Of a stretch of 35,031 bases of DNA, positions 15,859 through 26,432 are shown piece by piece. The position numbers and the translations under genes were made by a program. The stretch is from an uncultured Clostridia bacterium (GTDB taxonomy: Bacteria; Bacillota; Clostridia; Christensenellales; Borkfalkiaceae). The stretch is taken from positions 1 to 35,031 of the forward strand of contig CAMXOH010000006.1 in the NCBI GenBank assembly GCA_947245485.1, read 5' to 3'. A model generated the notes under the pieces. That model searched no databases. It was not told the DNA's origin and was given only the letters and a program-made list of their open reading frames with translations. Positions within the stretch are counted from its first letter, which is position 1, and every line of letters begins with the position of its first letter.

Positions 15859-17247
15859 TTATTTAATTAAATACCCTTTGCTTTTAAGCACGTCCGATAC
15901 TTCCGACGCGTATTTATTGCAAAGTTTTTCTTTTTCGGCTTCAACCATTATTCTTACCAACGGCTCCGTGCCCGAAGCGCGGTAAAGTATTCTGCCGCCG
16001 TCGCCGAGTTTTTGCTCAACCGCTTTAACCGCGTCAAGCACGTCTTTATCGTTTTGAGCTTTCTCTTTATCCGTTACTTTAAGGTTTAAAAGTACCTGCG
16101 GATATATCTTCATCGGTTTAACAAGTTCGGAAAGCGTCGTCTTTCTCGCAAGCACAGCTTCCATAACTTTAAGACTGGTCAATATTCCGTCGCCCGTCGT
16201 TGCGTATTTAGAGAAAATTATATGCCCCGACTGTTCGCCGCCCAGCCTGCTGCCGTTTGTCACCATATAATCGTGAACGTACTTATCGCCCACGGGAGTC
16301 TTGGCGTAGTCTATTCCCGCCGCTTCAAGCGCCTTATAGAGTCCGAAATTCGACATTACGGTCGTAACGATTGTGTTCGTCAAAAGTTTTCCGCGCTCTT
16401 TCATATAGATGCCGTACAGATACAGTATCTGGTCGCCGTTAACTACGTTGCCTTTTTCGTCGACGCAAAGACATCTGTCGGCGTCTCCGTCGTAGGCAAA
16501 ACCTATATCAAGTTTCTTTTCTTTTACGAGTTTCTGCAATCCCTCGATGTGCGTCGAACCCGCGTTCTCATTTATATTTATGCCGTTGGGTTCGGCATTT
16601 ATAACGTATACCGTCGCGCCGAGCGCTTCGAATACGGATTTAGCTATATTCCAGCTCGAACCGTTGGCGCAGTCCAGTCCCACTTTCATATCGCGGAAAG
16701 AGTACATTCCGAGCGAAATGAGATAGCCTATATAACGGTTTCTGCCCGAAAAGAAGTCAACCGTTTTGCCGATATTCTCCCGCACCGCATAGGGTAAACG
16801 TGGATAGTCTTGTCCGAATACGTTGAGTTTACCGTCGATATAGTCCTCTATGAGCGAAGTTGTCTCTTCGTTCATCTTCTCACCGGACGAATTTATAAGT
16901 TTAATGCCGTTGTCGTAGTACGGGTTGTGGCTTGCGGAAATCATAATTCCGCAGTCGAAGCCGTCTACGCGGGTAATATAAGCAACCGACGGCGTTGTCG
17001 TAACGTGCATAAGATATGCGTCCGCGCCCGAAGCCGTAAGTCCCGAGACGAGAGTGTATTCGAACATATAGCTCGACTTTCTCGTATCCTTGCCGATAAC
17101 TATTTTTGGAGCGGTTTTGTCGCCGCTTCTTTTCTTCAATTCCCCGTAATACCAACCGAGAAATCTTCCTACTTTATACGCATGGTCTGCGGAAAGCGTT
17201 ACGTTCGCTTCGCCGCGAAACCCGTCGGTACCGAAATATTTTCCCAA
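15859..17247 (-). CDS. glmM: Phosphoglucosamine mutase
   Basis: 462 residues. It converts glucosamine-6-phosphate to glucosamine-1-phosphate. The phosphoserine loop ISASHNPYYDNGIK carries the acceptor Ser at about 106, the metal loop is DGDADRC, the sugar-binding loop GGEQSGHI, and the phosphate-binding C-terminus RASGTEPLVRIM. The N-terminus GKYFGTDGFRG is typical. The start codon is TTG at 17247, supported by a strong AAGGAGA seven bases upstream. It lies 11 bases after the beta-helix transferase gene and 11 before glmS. Confidence 0.97.
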   Translation of the reverse strand: MGKYFGTDGFRGEANVTLSADHAYKVGRFLGWYYGELKKRSGDKTAPKIVIGKDTRKSSYMFEYTLVSGLTASGADAYLMHVTTTPSVAYITRVDGFDCGIMISASHNPYYDNGIKLINSSGEKMNEETTSLIEDYIDGKLNVFGQDYPRLPYAVRENIGKTVDFFSGRNRYIGYLISLGMYSFRDMKVGLDCANGSSWNIAKSVFEALGATVYVINAEPNGININENAGSTHIEGLQKLVKEKKLDIGFAYDGDADRCLCVDEKGNVVNGDQILYLYGIYMKERGKLLTNTIVTTVMSNFGLYKALEAAGIDYAKTPVGDKYVHDYMVTNGSRLGGEQSGHIIFSKYATTGDGILTSLKVMEAVLARKTTLSELVKPMKIYPQVLLNLKVTDKEKAQNDKDVLDAVKAVEQKLGDGGRILYRASGTEPLVRIMVEAEKEKLCNKYASEVSDVLKSKGYLIK

Positions 17248-17258
17248 ATTCGCTCTCC

Positions 17259-17915
17259 TTAATGTTTTTTTACTATATTTCCGTGAGCCTTATAGATACT
17301 GTCGGACGGAACCACTCCGCGAACGCACGACAGCGGATAAATATTGGTGTTCTTTCCTATCACCGTCCCGGGATTGAGAACGCTGTTGCATCCCACTTCC
17401 GCAAAATCCCCGAGCATTGCGCCGACTTTTTTAAGTCCTGTTTCTATTTTGCCTTCTGCGCTCTTTATTACGACGGGCGTTTTATCCGATTTAACGTTAG
17501 AAGTAATAGAACCTGCGCCCATATGCGATTTGTATCCCAAAATACTGTCGCCCACGTAATTGTAATGCGGCACCTGCGTGCCGTCGAAAATTATTACGTT
17601 TTTAAGCTCGGTGGAATTTCCTATAACGCAACCCTTACCGACAAGCGCGCTGCCGCGTATAAACGCGCAGTGTCTGACTTCGGTTTCGGGACCTATTACG
17701 CATGGCGCGCCGATGAAAGCCGTAGGCGCGATTTTAGCGCTTTTATGAATCCAGACGCCGTCCGAAACTTGCGTATATTCCTTTTCATCCAAGTGTTTTC
17801 CGTATTCGGCAATAAAGTTTTTTATACCCTTTAACGCTTCCCACGGATAGACGAACTGCTTTAAATAATCCGCCGCAGCCGTATAATTTAAGTCGTATAA
17901 TTCGCTGATTTTCAA
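17259..17915 (-). CDS. Left-handed beta-helix nucleotide-sugar transferase (GlmU C-domain-like)
   Basis: 218 residues. From about residue 50 the chain is hexapeptide-repeat sequence (IHKSAKIAPTAFIGAPCVIG, VIGNSTELKNVIIF). HYNYVGDSILGYKSHMGAG matches the acetyltransferase active region of GlmU-like proteins. The N-terminus (YPWEALKGIKNFI) and tail belong to a short Clostridia family often annotated as UDP-GlcNAc pyrophosphorylase. However, the uridylyltransferase domain with its GxGxRM motif is absent, so acyltransfer to glucosamine-1-phosphate or a related sugar is the more cautious call. First gene of the glmM-glmS-dehydratase operon. The start codon is TTG with GGTGA seven bases upstream. 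Confidence 0.85.
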   Translation of the reverse strand: MKISELYDLNYTAAADYLKQFVYPWEALKGIKNFIAEYGKHLDEKEYTQVSDGVWIHKSAKIAPTAFIGAPCVIGPETEVRHCAFIRGSALVGKGCVIGNSTELKNVIIFDGTQVPHYNYVGDSILGYKSHMGAGSITSNVKSDKTPVVIKSAEGKIETGLKKVGAMLGDFAEVGCNSVLNPGTVIGKNTNIYPLSCVRGVVPSDSIYKAHGNIVKKH

Positions 17916-17957
17916 AACCGTTCACCAGAAAATGAATATTTTATCTCTATTTATAAT

Positions 17958-17986
17958 ATTTTAACACTCATTAAATATAAAGTCAA
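17958..17986 (-). promoter_or_regulatory. Sigma-A promoter of the glmM-glmS operon
   Basis: Minus strand TTGACT (17981-17986), 17-bp spacer, extended -10 TGtTAAAAT (box 17958-17963). Predicted leader about 36 bases to the TTG start. The rest of 17916-18096 is AT-rich with no further signal seen. Confidence 0.75.
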
Positions 17987-18096
17987 TGATTAAGTTAAAA
18001 ATATGTAAAATTTTGGTGAAACAAGTCGAATTGTAAAGAAGCCTGTTTATCTCTTTTATTTATTTTGCGTAATATATCTAAAATTATTAAAAAGTT

Positions 18097-18128
18097 AAAA
18101 AAGTCGGCGCAAAATGCGCCGACTTTTT
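18097..18128 (-). terminator. Terminator of the Wzz-like gene
   Basis: AAAAAGTCGGCGC / GCGCCGACTTTTT perfect stem with a 5-base loop, starting 10 bases past the stop codon. On the minus strand it is followed by a T-rich run (TTTTTTAACTTTTT). Its A/T symmetry would also allow termination on the plus strand. Confidence 0.9.
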
Positions 18129-18138
18129 AAAATTGAAT

Positions 18139-19473
18139 TTACTCTTTGTCGTGTTTTTTATTTTCATCCCGATTTTCGGTTTCATCGGTAACTGCAATTT
18201 GCAACTGCGCTTCCGTGAAGACGGGTACCGGCGCGGACGTTTGCACCGCCGTCTCCGATTTCTTTTTCCTGATCTTGGCAACGATAAATCCGACGATACA
18301 AGCAAGAATTAAACCAGCAACAAAACTTACCAAAATGGAAACAGTAATTCCCAATTCACCCGAAACAAGCAAGATATTTGAATTAGAATAACTCACAGAC
18401 GAGGCATTGGAATAAACGCAAGACGCCACTACGGTAAAATCTTCGGTAAATTTCCTGAGCCGCGTTTCAACTTCCGAAACGGATGAAGCGAACTGTTCGT
18501 TTGTCTTTTTACCCGTTATATAACGTTCCAAATCGGCTATTTTCTGTAATAAATTATTGATGATTCTGCGCTGTTCTATAATCTGTGGATTATCGAAAAT
18601 CGCGGTCGAATTGTTCTCTTTCAATAATTTCACAAAGTCGTTGTAAACAGCTTCTTCTACTTCGAGCTGTCTCTCATACTCGAATTTCTGGCTCTTGTAT
18701 TCTTCCAAAGCCTGTTCGCTCTTAATGTATCCGTTTTTAAGCGCTTCGTTTTTCAGCTGGGTTATTCTGTTATTCGAATTAAAAACGTCAATATCAGATT
18801 TGTAAGCGTCGAGCGTTCTGCCTCCGCTAACTACGAAACTTCCGCCGTAGGACGATATGAAAGAATCATAATAGGTTTTAAGATAATCCAACTGGCTTTG
18901 CAGATAATTCAACTGCGTATCGTACGTTACCGCTTCCGCCGCGGACGTGAGATACGTATCGTAATCTATGTCCATTGCGGCAAGATGTCTTGAAGGTATT
19001 TCCGTTACCGCAACCAAAAAACTGCGCGCGATTTCTTTTGATTTGAAATAATTCGCATCGGCTTTTAACGTGTAACTCGACTCAAATATCTCCGAACCCG
19101 TAGCCGTTTCCACCATCACGCGCGTTATCGAAATACCGCCGTTCTGAACCATTTCCGTAACGTCTATGTCTTTAAAACCTTCGTCCGAAGCCTTGATTTT
19201 TTCAAGGTTTGCAAAAGACACCATATCCGTAAAATGGAACCTCGTTCCGTCGGGATACGAATATGAAGTGGGCGAATCCGCGGAATTGGGAAGTTTGATG
19301 ACAAAAGTCGTTTCATAAGTCCTTCTGCTTTTATTCAAACCGTAATATATACCCAAAGTTCCCGCAAGAGTAATTGCGAAGGTTATTATCAATACAAGCC
19401 ACTTCTGTGAAAAAATCGCGCGGAAAATATCGCTTAAAGATATACCGCTCTCGTCTCTTTCGTTTTCTTCCAT
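18139..19473 (-). CDS. Wzz/chain-length-determinant-like membrane protein
   Basis: 444 residues. A short cytoplasmic N-terminus is followed by a membrane helix (about 25-45), a long extracytoplasmic region with coiled-coil segments (about 165-345, e.g. YLQSQLDYLKTYYD, EYERQLEVEEAV, RRIINNLLQKIADLE), a second helix (about 374-396) and a polar basic/acidic tail. This is the topology of polysaccharide co-polymerases that set glycan chain length. The proline-rich motif next to TM2 is not obvious and no BY-kinase partner is nearby. It has its own promoter and terminator and sits just upstream of the amino-sugar operon, so a role in the same surface glycan is plausible. The start is set by AAGGAAGG before the ATG. 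Confidence 0.78.
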   Translation of the reverse strand: MEENERDESGISLSDIFRAIFSQKWLVLIITFAITLAGTLGIYYGLNKSRRTYETTFVIKLPNSADSPTSYSYPDGTRFHFTDMVSFANLEKIKASDEGFKDIDVTEMVQNGGISITRVMVETATGSEIFESSYTLKADANYFKSKEIARSFLVAVTEIPSRHLAAMDIDYDTYLTSAAEAVTYDTQLNYLQSQLDYLKTYYDSFISSYGGSFVVSGGRTLDAYKSDIDVFNSNNRITQLKNEALKNGYIKSEQALEEYKSQKFEYERQLEVEEAVYNDFVKLLKENNSTAIFDNPQIIEQRRIINNLLQKIADLERYITGKKTNEQFASSVSEVETRLRKFTEDFTVVASCVYSNASSVSYSNSNILLVSGELGITVSILVSFVAGLILACIVGFIVAKIRKKKSETAVQTSAPVPVFTEAQLQIAVTDETENRDENKKHDKE

Positions 19474-19502
19474 TTTCTTCCTTCCTTTTTAAACTATCTA
19501 CA

Positions 19503-19531
19503 ATTCTACACAATAACGCATAATATGTCAA
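19503..19531 (-). promoter_or_regulatory. Sigma-A promoter of the Wzz-like gene
   Basis: Minus strand TTGACA (19526-19531), 17-bp spacer, TAGAAT (19503-19508) preceded by TGTG. Leader of about 24 bases with a strong ribosome site. Confidence 0.8.
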
Positions 19532-19672
19532 TCGTTAATGGTAAAATTTTCATTCCCAATATTATTATGCTCGGATAATTACAGATTATTAATAAAATAT
19601 AAAACGCCTCTTATAGTTTAATTTTTAACTTTTTTGTATATGAACAGACAAAATTTTTAACATAATTTAAGG

Positions 19673-19678
19673 TATAAT
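19673..19678 (+). promoter_or_regulatory. -10 box of spoIIE (leaderless, no -35)
   Basis: TATAAT followed by six bases and the ATG at 19685, so the predicted +1 is the start codon. No TTGACA-like -35 exists at 16-18 bp. The best match is CAGACA at 19645-19650, 22 bp away. The Bacillus Spo0A-dependent promoters spoIIG and spoIIE also have overlong spacers (about 21-22 bp), so an activator-dependent promoter is possible. No clear Spo0A box (TGTCGAA) was found; TTTTGTC on the minus strand is only a partial match. Confidence 0.55.
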
Positions 19679-19684
19679 CTACTT

Positions 19685-21949
19685 ATGACTTTAAAACTCA
19701 ACGCAAAAACGTTTGTCCTGTACGGAGTTTACGCCGCAGGACTTGTATTTATGAATAAAGCAGTAGAAGGCGTTCCGCTGTCGGCAGGACTGTATTTTTC
19801 AATGCTCCTGTGCGGAACAAACCTTATTATAACGCCCGTACTTTACATACTTGCCACGATTATTAACCTGAATTTATACACAAGCCTACTAAGCCTTTTC
19901 GAAGCGGCGTTCCTCTGCCTCGTCACGCTCATTTACCGCCGCTCGGGAAGAAAAATTAAAATCGAAGCTGCGGCGTACATTGCCATAGCTCTCGCTCCTT
20001 ACATAGCTTTTTCAGATAATTTAAACGCGGAAATTCCTTTTTTGGACAACCAGTACGCAGTCAAAGGCGTCGCCGCGGTAGCCGTAATTATTTTTACCTA
20101 TTTTTGCTTTAAATCCGTGTATGCGGCAATTTACAGAATGCTCAGGTGCAAACTCCGCGAGGACGAACTTGTTTGTTGCGCGATAACTTTCACAGCGTTC
20201 GGCACGGGATTTTACAACGTTGCGGGAGAATTCATTTATACCGCGGCGGCGTTCGGCGCGCTTGTTTTTTGCGTAAGGCTTGCAAAAAATCCCGCGGCTA
20301 TTATCGCCGCTTTAATACTTGCCGTACCTCCCGCCGCCGTCACGCTTTCGCTCGAACCTCTTACCGTATACGTTATTATTTCCGCCGCCGCGCTGTTGTT
20401 TGCAAACGCGGGACGCATTGCGCCCTCCGCAGTCACGCTCGCGCTTACCGCAGGCTACTGCTATTTAAAAGGCTGTTTCGACTGCGCGGTAGTACTACTC
20501 GTTTTCCGCGCTCTGCTTCTCTTTTGCACTTGTTTGTTGCCCTCGGCAGCTTCCGACAGGTTTTTCACCGATTTAAAGAACGGCTTGCTTGTAAAGGAAG
20601 TTCTTTCAGATACAGCCGTTGAGCGCAGCCGCAGGAGAACTGGCGAAAAACTTTACAGAATTTCGGAAGTATTCCGCGAAATTGAATGCGCGTTCAACGC
20701 TATGGACGACGACGTTAACGAACGCGCTCTGCGCGAAAGAATGTTAGAAGAACTCAAAGAAAAATGCTGTAAAACTTGCGAGAACGCAAAAAAATGCGCA
20801 AAGACAAATGCGTACTCGGGGTTTAAAAAATTAATCGATTCGGGTTGTGCAAAAGGAAAAGTGAACCTAATCGATTTACCGTCGGAAATTACCGTCAACT
20901 GTTCGAGTCCCGCGGAAGTTCTATCCAAACTCAACGCATTGCTTGCCGAATACAGACGGTATATGACCGAGGCGGAAAACGCAAAAAGCGGGCGCGTTCT
21001 GCTTGCGGACCAGGCGCGCGGAGTTGCGGACGTTATGAAAAACTGCGCCGTGGAACTTTGCAAGACGCACGGAGAATATAAGGCGCTCGAAGAACAGCTC
21101 AAAAACGCCCTGTCCGCGCACGGTATCTCCTGTCCCGAACTCAACGTAAACGGAGACGATATGGAAATTTCCGCCGTTGTCTGCGGTAAAGTCAACGCAA
21201 AAGCAATGAACGAAATTATTTCCGACGCGGCGAAAAGAAAATACCTGTTGAAAGACAAACTCAACTACGACGGGGAAAAATGCTGTTACATTTTCGGCGC
21301 GCCGCCGAGACTCGACGCCGCGTTCGGCGTAGCCTACGCCATCAAAAGCGGCGAACGCGTTTCGGGCGATACGCATTCGGTAATAAAAATCAACGAACAC
21401 AGTTTTTTAATGGCGCTGTCCGACGGAATGGGAAGCGGCGAATACGCAAAAAAAGTTTCGTCTACCGCCATATCGCTTATCGAAGCCTTCTACCGCGCAG
21501 AAATGCCGGAAGGCACCGTACTTAAAACTATTAACAAACTTTTATCTTTCAACCGCGACGAGCGTTTCACCTGTATAGATATAGCCGCTGTCAACCTGAA
21601 TACGGGATTTGCAAACTTCGTAAAAATAGGCTCTCCCGCCGGAATAATAATGAGGGAAGGAGAAATCAAAGTACTCGAAAGCCAGAGCCTGCCGCTCGGA
21701 ATACTCGATAACCTTAAACCCACGGTCTGTTCCGAACAGCTTAAAGGCGGAGATATAGTAGTATTTATGAGCGACGGAATAACTTCTGCATTCCCCTCGG
21801 CTACGGAACTCTATGAATTTTTACAGGAATTGAAACCGCTTAACCCGCAAAACTTAGCGGATAAAATACTTGCGGGCGCAAAAGCGCGCGTTTCGGCGGT
21901 GAACGACGATATGACTGTTCTTTGCACGAGAATTTTCGATAAAAAATAA
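19685..21949 (+). CDS. spoIIE: Stage II sporulation protein E (PP2C-type phosphatase)
   Basis: 754 residues (B. subtilis about 827). The N-terminal ~300 residues are hydrophobic with roughly ten membrane helices. A central regulatory region follows, with a cysteine cluster (CCKTCENAKKC...C, residues ~360-390). The C-terminal PP2C/SpoIIE phosphatase domain has ALSDGMGSGEYA (~575), GSPAGIIMREGEI, VVFMSDGIT (~690) and NDDMTVLC (~740), carrying the metal-binding aspartates. In spore formers it dephosphorylates SpoIIAA and so releases sigma-F in the forespore. It implies a sporulation programme in this organism or its recent ancestors. The start codon is 6 bases after a TATAAT, suggesting a leaderless mRNA; AAGG at -16 to -13 is too far for a normal ribosome site. 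It is monocistronic, ending in a shared convergent terminator. Confidence 0.96.
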   Translation: MTLKLNAKTFVLYGVYAAGLVFMNKAVEGVPLSAGLYFSMLLCGTNLIITPVLYILATIINLNLYTSLLSLFEAAFLCLVTLIYRRSGRKIKIEAAAYIAIALAPYIAFSDNLNAEIPFLDNQYAVKGVAAVAVIIFTYFCFKSVYAAIYRMLRCKLREDELVCCAITFTAFGTGFYNVAGEFIYTAAAFGALVFCVRLAKNPAAIIAALILAVPPAAVTLSLEPLTVYVIISAAALLFANAGRIAPSAVTLALTAGYCYLKGCFDCAVVLLVFRALLLFCTCLLPSAASDRFFTDLKNGLLVKEVLSDTAVERSRRRTGEKLYRISEVFREIECAFNAMDDDVNERALRERMLEELKEKCCKTCENAKKCAKTNAYSGFKKLIDSGCAKGKVNLIDLPSEITVNCSSPAEVLSKLNALLAEYRRYMTEAENAKSGRVLLADQARGVADVMKNCAVELCKTHGEYKALEEQLKNALSAHGISCPELNVNGDDMEISAVVCGKVNAKAMNEIISDAAKRKYLLKDKLNYDGEKCCYIFGAPPRLDAAFGVAYAIKSGERVSGDTHSVIKINEHSFLMALSDGMGSGEYAKKVSSTAISLIEAFYRAEMPEGTVLKTINKLLSFNRDERFTCIDIAAVNLNTGFANFVKIGSPAGIIMREGEIKVLESQSLPLGILDNLKPTVCSEQLKGGDIVVFMSDGITSAFPSATELYEFLQELKPLNPQNLADKILAGAKARVSAVNDDMTVLCTRIFDKK

Positions 21950-21961
21950 AAACCTACAAAA

Positions 21962-22000
21962 AAACACTGCGGAGAACAGGCAACGTTCTCCGCAGTGTTT
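21962..22000. terminator. Convergent terminator (spoIIE / malQ)
   Basis: Sixteen-bp perfect stem AAACACTGCGGAGAAC / GTTCTCCGCAGTGTTT with a 7-base loop. It is followed by TTTT on the plus strand and a T-run on the minus strand. It lies 12 bases after the spoIIE stop and 2 bases after the malQ stop. Confidence 0.93.
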
Positions 22001-22002
22001 TT

Positions 22003-23505
22003 TTATCTCTTGAATTTTTCTATTAATTTTCTAAGAACCGCACAGTGCTTGCGCGAGGGAAGCTCCTCCATACGGAACTGCCAGTTGCCGGACGCCGTGG
22101 ACGGAATATTCATTCGCGCGGAAGTATCGAGAAGCATTACGTCCTGCACGGGCAGAATAGCGATTCTCGCCCTCGAAGCAAGCGTGCAGACGTTAACCGC
22201 CATCGCCGTGTCTTCTCTCGACGCAATAGGCAAAATTACGTTCACATACTTCAACGTTTCGCGGATTTGCTGTTTAAAGCGTTTGAAGTCGCTTGCGTCC
22301 ATTTCGTTTATAAAGCCGAGCGTGGTATCGTTATCGTGCGTGCCCGTATAAACAACCGCGTTCTTTTCTATATGTTCGGGAAGATAGGGATTTTCGGGAT
22401 TGCCGTCGAAAGCAAACTGCATAATCTTCATTCCGGGAAAACCCGTCCTTTCGCGCAGTCTTATAACTCCGTTATCCATAACGCCCAAATCTTCCGCAAT
22501 TATATCTATATTTCCGAGTCTTCGGCTTATCTCGCCGAAAAGTCTCATACCCGGTCCCTGCACCCATTCTCCCGTTTCAGCCGTATCGCTTCCTGCGGGA
22601 ATGGAATAATATCTGTCGAGTCCGCGGAAATGGTCTATTCTGATTATATCGTAAAGCGAGTGCGCCCACTGAATGCGCTTTACCCACCATTCGAAATTAT
22701 CGGCGGACATAGCTTCCCAATCATAGAGCGGATTGCCCCATAACTGTCCTTTTTTCGAGAAATAATCAGGGGGAACGCCCGCAACAAAAGTAGGTTTTAA
22801 TTCTCTGTCGAGTTGAAAAAGTTTGGGATTTGCCCATACGTCCGAAGAGTCGTAAGCCACGTAGAGCGGTAAATCGCCGATAATTTTTATACCGAGCGAA
22901 TTGGCATAATCTTTAAGCTGTTTCCACTGTTTAAAGAATATGAACTGTACGAACTGCCAGAACAGATAATCGCTTTTGTAAACCGAATGCTTGAATTCGA
23001 GCATCGCAAGTTTTTCGCGGTATTTGTATGCGTCGGGCAAGGTATCGAAACGTCCGCCGTAACGCGATTTAAGCGACATAAACAGCGCGTAGTCGTCGAA
23101 CATTCCGCTTTCCACGAAAGCGGTAAATTCCTTGTCCTTTACGTTGAAACGCGCGTATGCAAGGCGCAAAATATTAAAACGGGTTTCATAAAGCGCCGAA
23201 TAGTTCACTGCGCCCGAAGGCATTTCGGCAGATTTGAGTTCATCCTCGTCCAAAAGTCCCTTTTCGCGCAACGCTTTTAGGTCTATGTAATAGGGGTTGC
23301 CCGAATTACAGCACACCGACTGATAGGGACTGTCCCCGAAACCCGTCTGCACGAGCGGAAGAATCTGCCAATATTTTACGTGTGTTTTATTGAGAAGCCT
23401 AACGAAATCATACGCTTCGTCGCCGAGCGAACCTATGCCGTACTTGTTCGGAAGCGATGAAATATTGCAGAGAACGCCCGCGCCTCTTTCATATATTCCT
23501 ATCAT
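22003..23505 (-). CDS. malQ: 4-alpha-glucanotransferase (GH77, amylomaltase)
   Basis: 500 residues, standard length. It transfers maltosyl or longer glucan units between alpha-1,4-glucans. The N-terminus RGAGVLCNISSLPNKYGIGSLG is typical of the family. Catalytic residues are visible: nucleophile Asp291 in IRIDHFRG, acid/base Glu338 in AEDLG, and Asp391 in THDNDT. PYQSVCCNSGNPYYIDL and GDLPLYVAYDSSDVW also match. Its ATG overlaps the dapL stop by four bases (ATGA), so it is translationally coupled to a lysine/cell-wall gene. That is an unexpected partner for glycogen or maltodextrin metabolism; no glycogen gene is nearby. Confidence 0.97.
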   Translation of the reverse strand: MIGIYERGAGVLCNISSLPNKYGIGSLGDEAYDFVRLLNKTHVKYWQILPLVQTGFGDSPYQSVCCNSGNPYYIDLKALREKGLLDEDELKSAEMPSGAVNYSALYETRFNILRLAYARFNVKDKEFTAFVESGMFDDYALFMSLKSRYGGRFDTLPDAYKYREKLAMLEFKHSVYKSDYLFWQFVQFIFFKQWKQLKDYANSLGIKIIGDLPLYVAYDSSDVWANPKLFQLDRELKPTFVAGVPPDYFSKKGQLWGNPLYDWEAMSADNFEWWVKRIQWAHSLYDIIRIDHFRGLDRYYSIPAGSDTAETGEWVQGPGMRLFGEISRRLGNIDIIAEDLGVMDNGVIRLRERTGFPGMKIMQFAFDGNPENPYLPEHIEKNAVVYTGTHDNDTTLGFINEMDASDFKRFKQQIRETLKYVNVILPIASREDTAMAVNVCTLASRARIAILPVQDVMLLDTSARMNIPSTASGNWQFRMEELPSRKHCAVLRKLIEKFKR

Positions 23506-24677
23506 AACTTTTCAATCCTTTTTACGGCTTCGAGGGTAAGTTCGTAACTGCCGAACGCCGTAAGACGGAAGAAGCCTTCGCCGTTCGCGCCGAACCCGGC
23601 GCCGGGAGTTCCGACAACTTGCGCGTTGTTTAAAAGATAGTCGAAAAATTCCCAACTGCCCATACCGCCGGGGCACTTCAACCAGATATACGGCGAGTTC
23701 TTTCCGCCCGTATACCATATGCCGAGTTTATCCATACAGTCCGCAATGATTTTCGCGTTGCGCCTGTAATAATCGAGATTTGCGTTTATTTCCTTTTGTC
23801 CCTGTTCGGTGAACACCGCCGCCGCGGCTTTCTGCACGATATAGGGCACGCCGTTGAACTTGGTCGACTGACGCCTGTACCACAGTTTGTTCGCGTTCAG
23901 TCCGTCTGCTCCGAGCTGTTTGGGAATTACGGTATACCCGCAACGCGTACCAGTAAATCCCGCAATTTTGGAAAACGAACAGAACTCGATAGCGCACTCC
24001 CTCGCGCCCTCTATTTCGAATATCGAGCGCGCGAGATTTTTATCCGTGATAAAGCACTCGTAAGCGGCGTCGAACAGTATTACAGCTTTTTGCTTGTTAG
24101 CATAATCTACCCATTCTTTGAGTTGCGCTTTGGAGTAAGCCGCGCCCGTTGGATTGTTTGGGGAACATATGTAAATTATATCCGCTTTGACTTTACCGTC
24201 GGGCATAGGAAGAAAGCCGTTTTCTTCGTTTGCGCAGGCGTAAAGCACTTTTCTGCCCGCCATAGTGTTTGTATCTACGTATACGGGATAGACGGGGTCT
24301 GTTACAAGCACCGTATTGTCTTTGTCGAAAATATCGAGAATATTTCCGAGGTCGGACTTGGCGCCGTCGGAAACGAAAATTTCATCGAGAGCAAGTTCGA
24401 CGCCGTGCGAACGGTAATAATTTTGAATACTTTCCCTTAAAAAAGCGTAACCCTCGTACGGTCCGTATCCTTTGAAAGTTTCCTGAACGGACATATCGTC
24501 CGCGGCGGAGTGCAACGCGCTTATGACGGCGGGTGCAAGCGGCAACGTAACGTCGCCTATGCCGAGTTTGATTACCTTTTTGTCCGGATTGGCTTTAATG
24601 TAAGCCGAAGTACGTTCGGCAACCTCTGCGAACAGGTAGCTTTCGCTTATATCTTTGAAATGAGTATTCAGTTTCAT
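23502..24677 (-). CDS. dapL: LL-diaminopimelate aminotransferase
   Basis: 391 residues, PLP fold type I. It makes LL-diaminopimelate directly from tetrahydrodipicolinate using glutamate, bypassing the acylated route to lysine and peptidoglycan. The PLP lysine is in SFSKIAGFTGTRCGY (about residue 236); SPNNPTGAAY and GFFRLTAFGSYE are further family marks. The residue after the PLP lysine is Ile where I expect Thr or Tyr in many family members. The start has a strong AAGGAGTAAAT site, 25 bases after pyrG. dapF, the next enzyme of the pathway, lies upstream as a separate transcription unit. Confidence 0.97.
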   Translation of the reverse strand: MKLNTHFKDISESYLFAEVAERTSAYIKANPDKKVIKLGIGDVTLPLAPAVISALHSAADDMSVQETFKGYGPYEGYAFLRESIQNYYRSHGVELALDEIFVSDGAKSDLGNILDIFDKDNTVLVTDPVYPVYVDTNTMAGRKVLYACANEENGFLPMPDGKVKADIIYICSPNNPTGAAYSKAQLKEWVDYANKQKAVILFDAAYECFITDKNLARSIFEIEGARECAIEFCSFSKIAGFTGTRCGYTVIPKQLGADGLNANKLWYRRQSTKFNGVPYIVQKAAAAVFTEQGQKEINANLDYYRRNAKIIADCMDKLGIWYTGGKNSPYIWLKCPGGMGSWEFFDYLLNNAQVVGTPGAGFGANGEGFFRLTAFGSYELTLEAVKRIEKL

Positions 24678-24702
24678 TATTTACTCCTTAATGCGGAATA
24701 TT

Positions 24703-26359
<1,657 letters not shown>

Positions 26360-26396
26360 GATTATGCGGATATATTTAAAAATATTTTTAAGCGCG

Positions 26397-26427
26397 AAAA
26401 AGCGCGCGGAAACCTCCGCGCGCTTTT
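26397..26427 (-). terminator. Terminator of dapF
   Basis: AAAAGCGCGCGGA / TCCGCGCGCTTTT stem with a 4-base loop, 5 bases past the dapF stop and followed by T's on the minus strand. Confidence 0.88.
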
Positions 26428-26432
26428 AAAAG

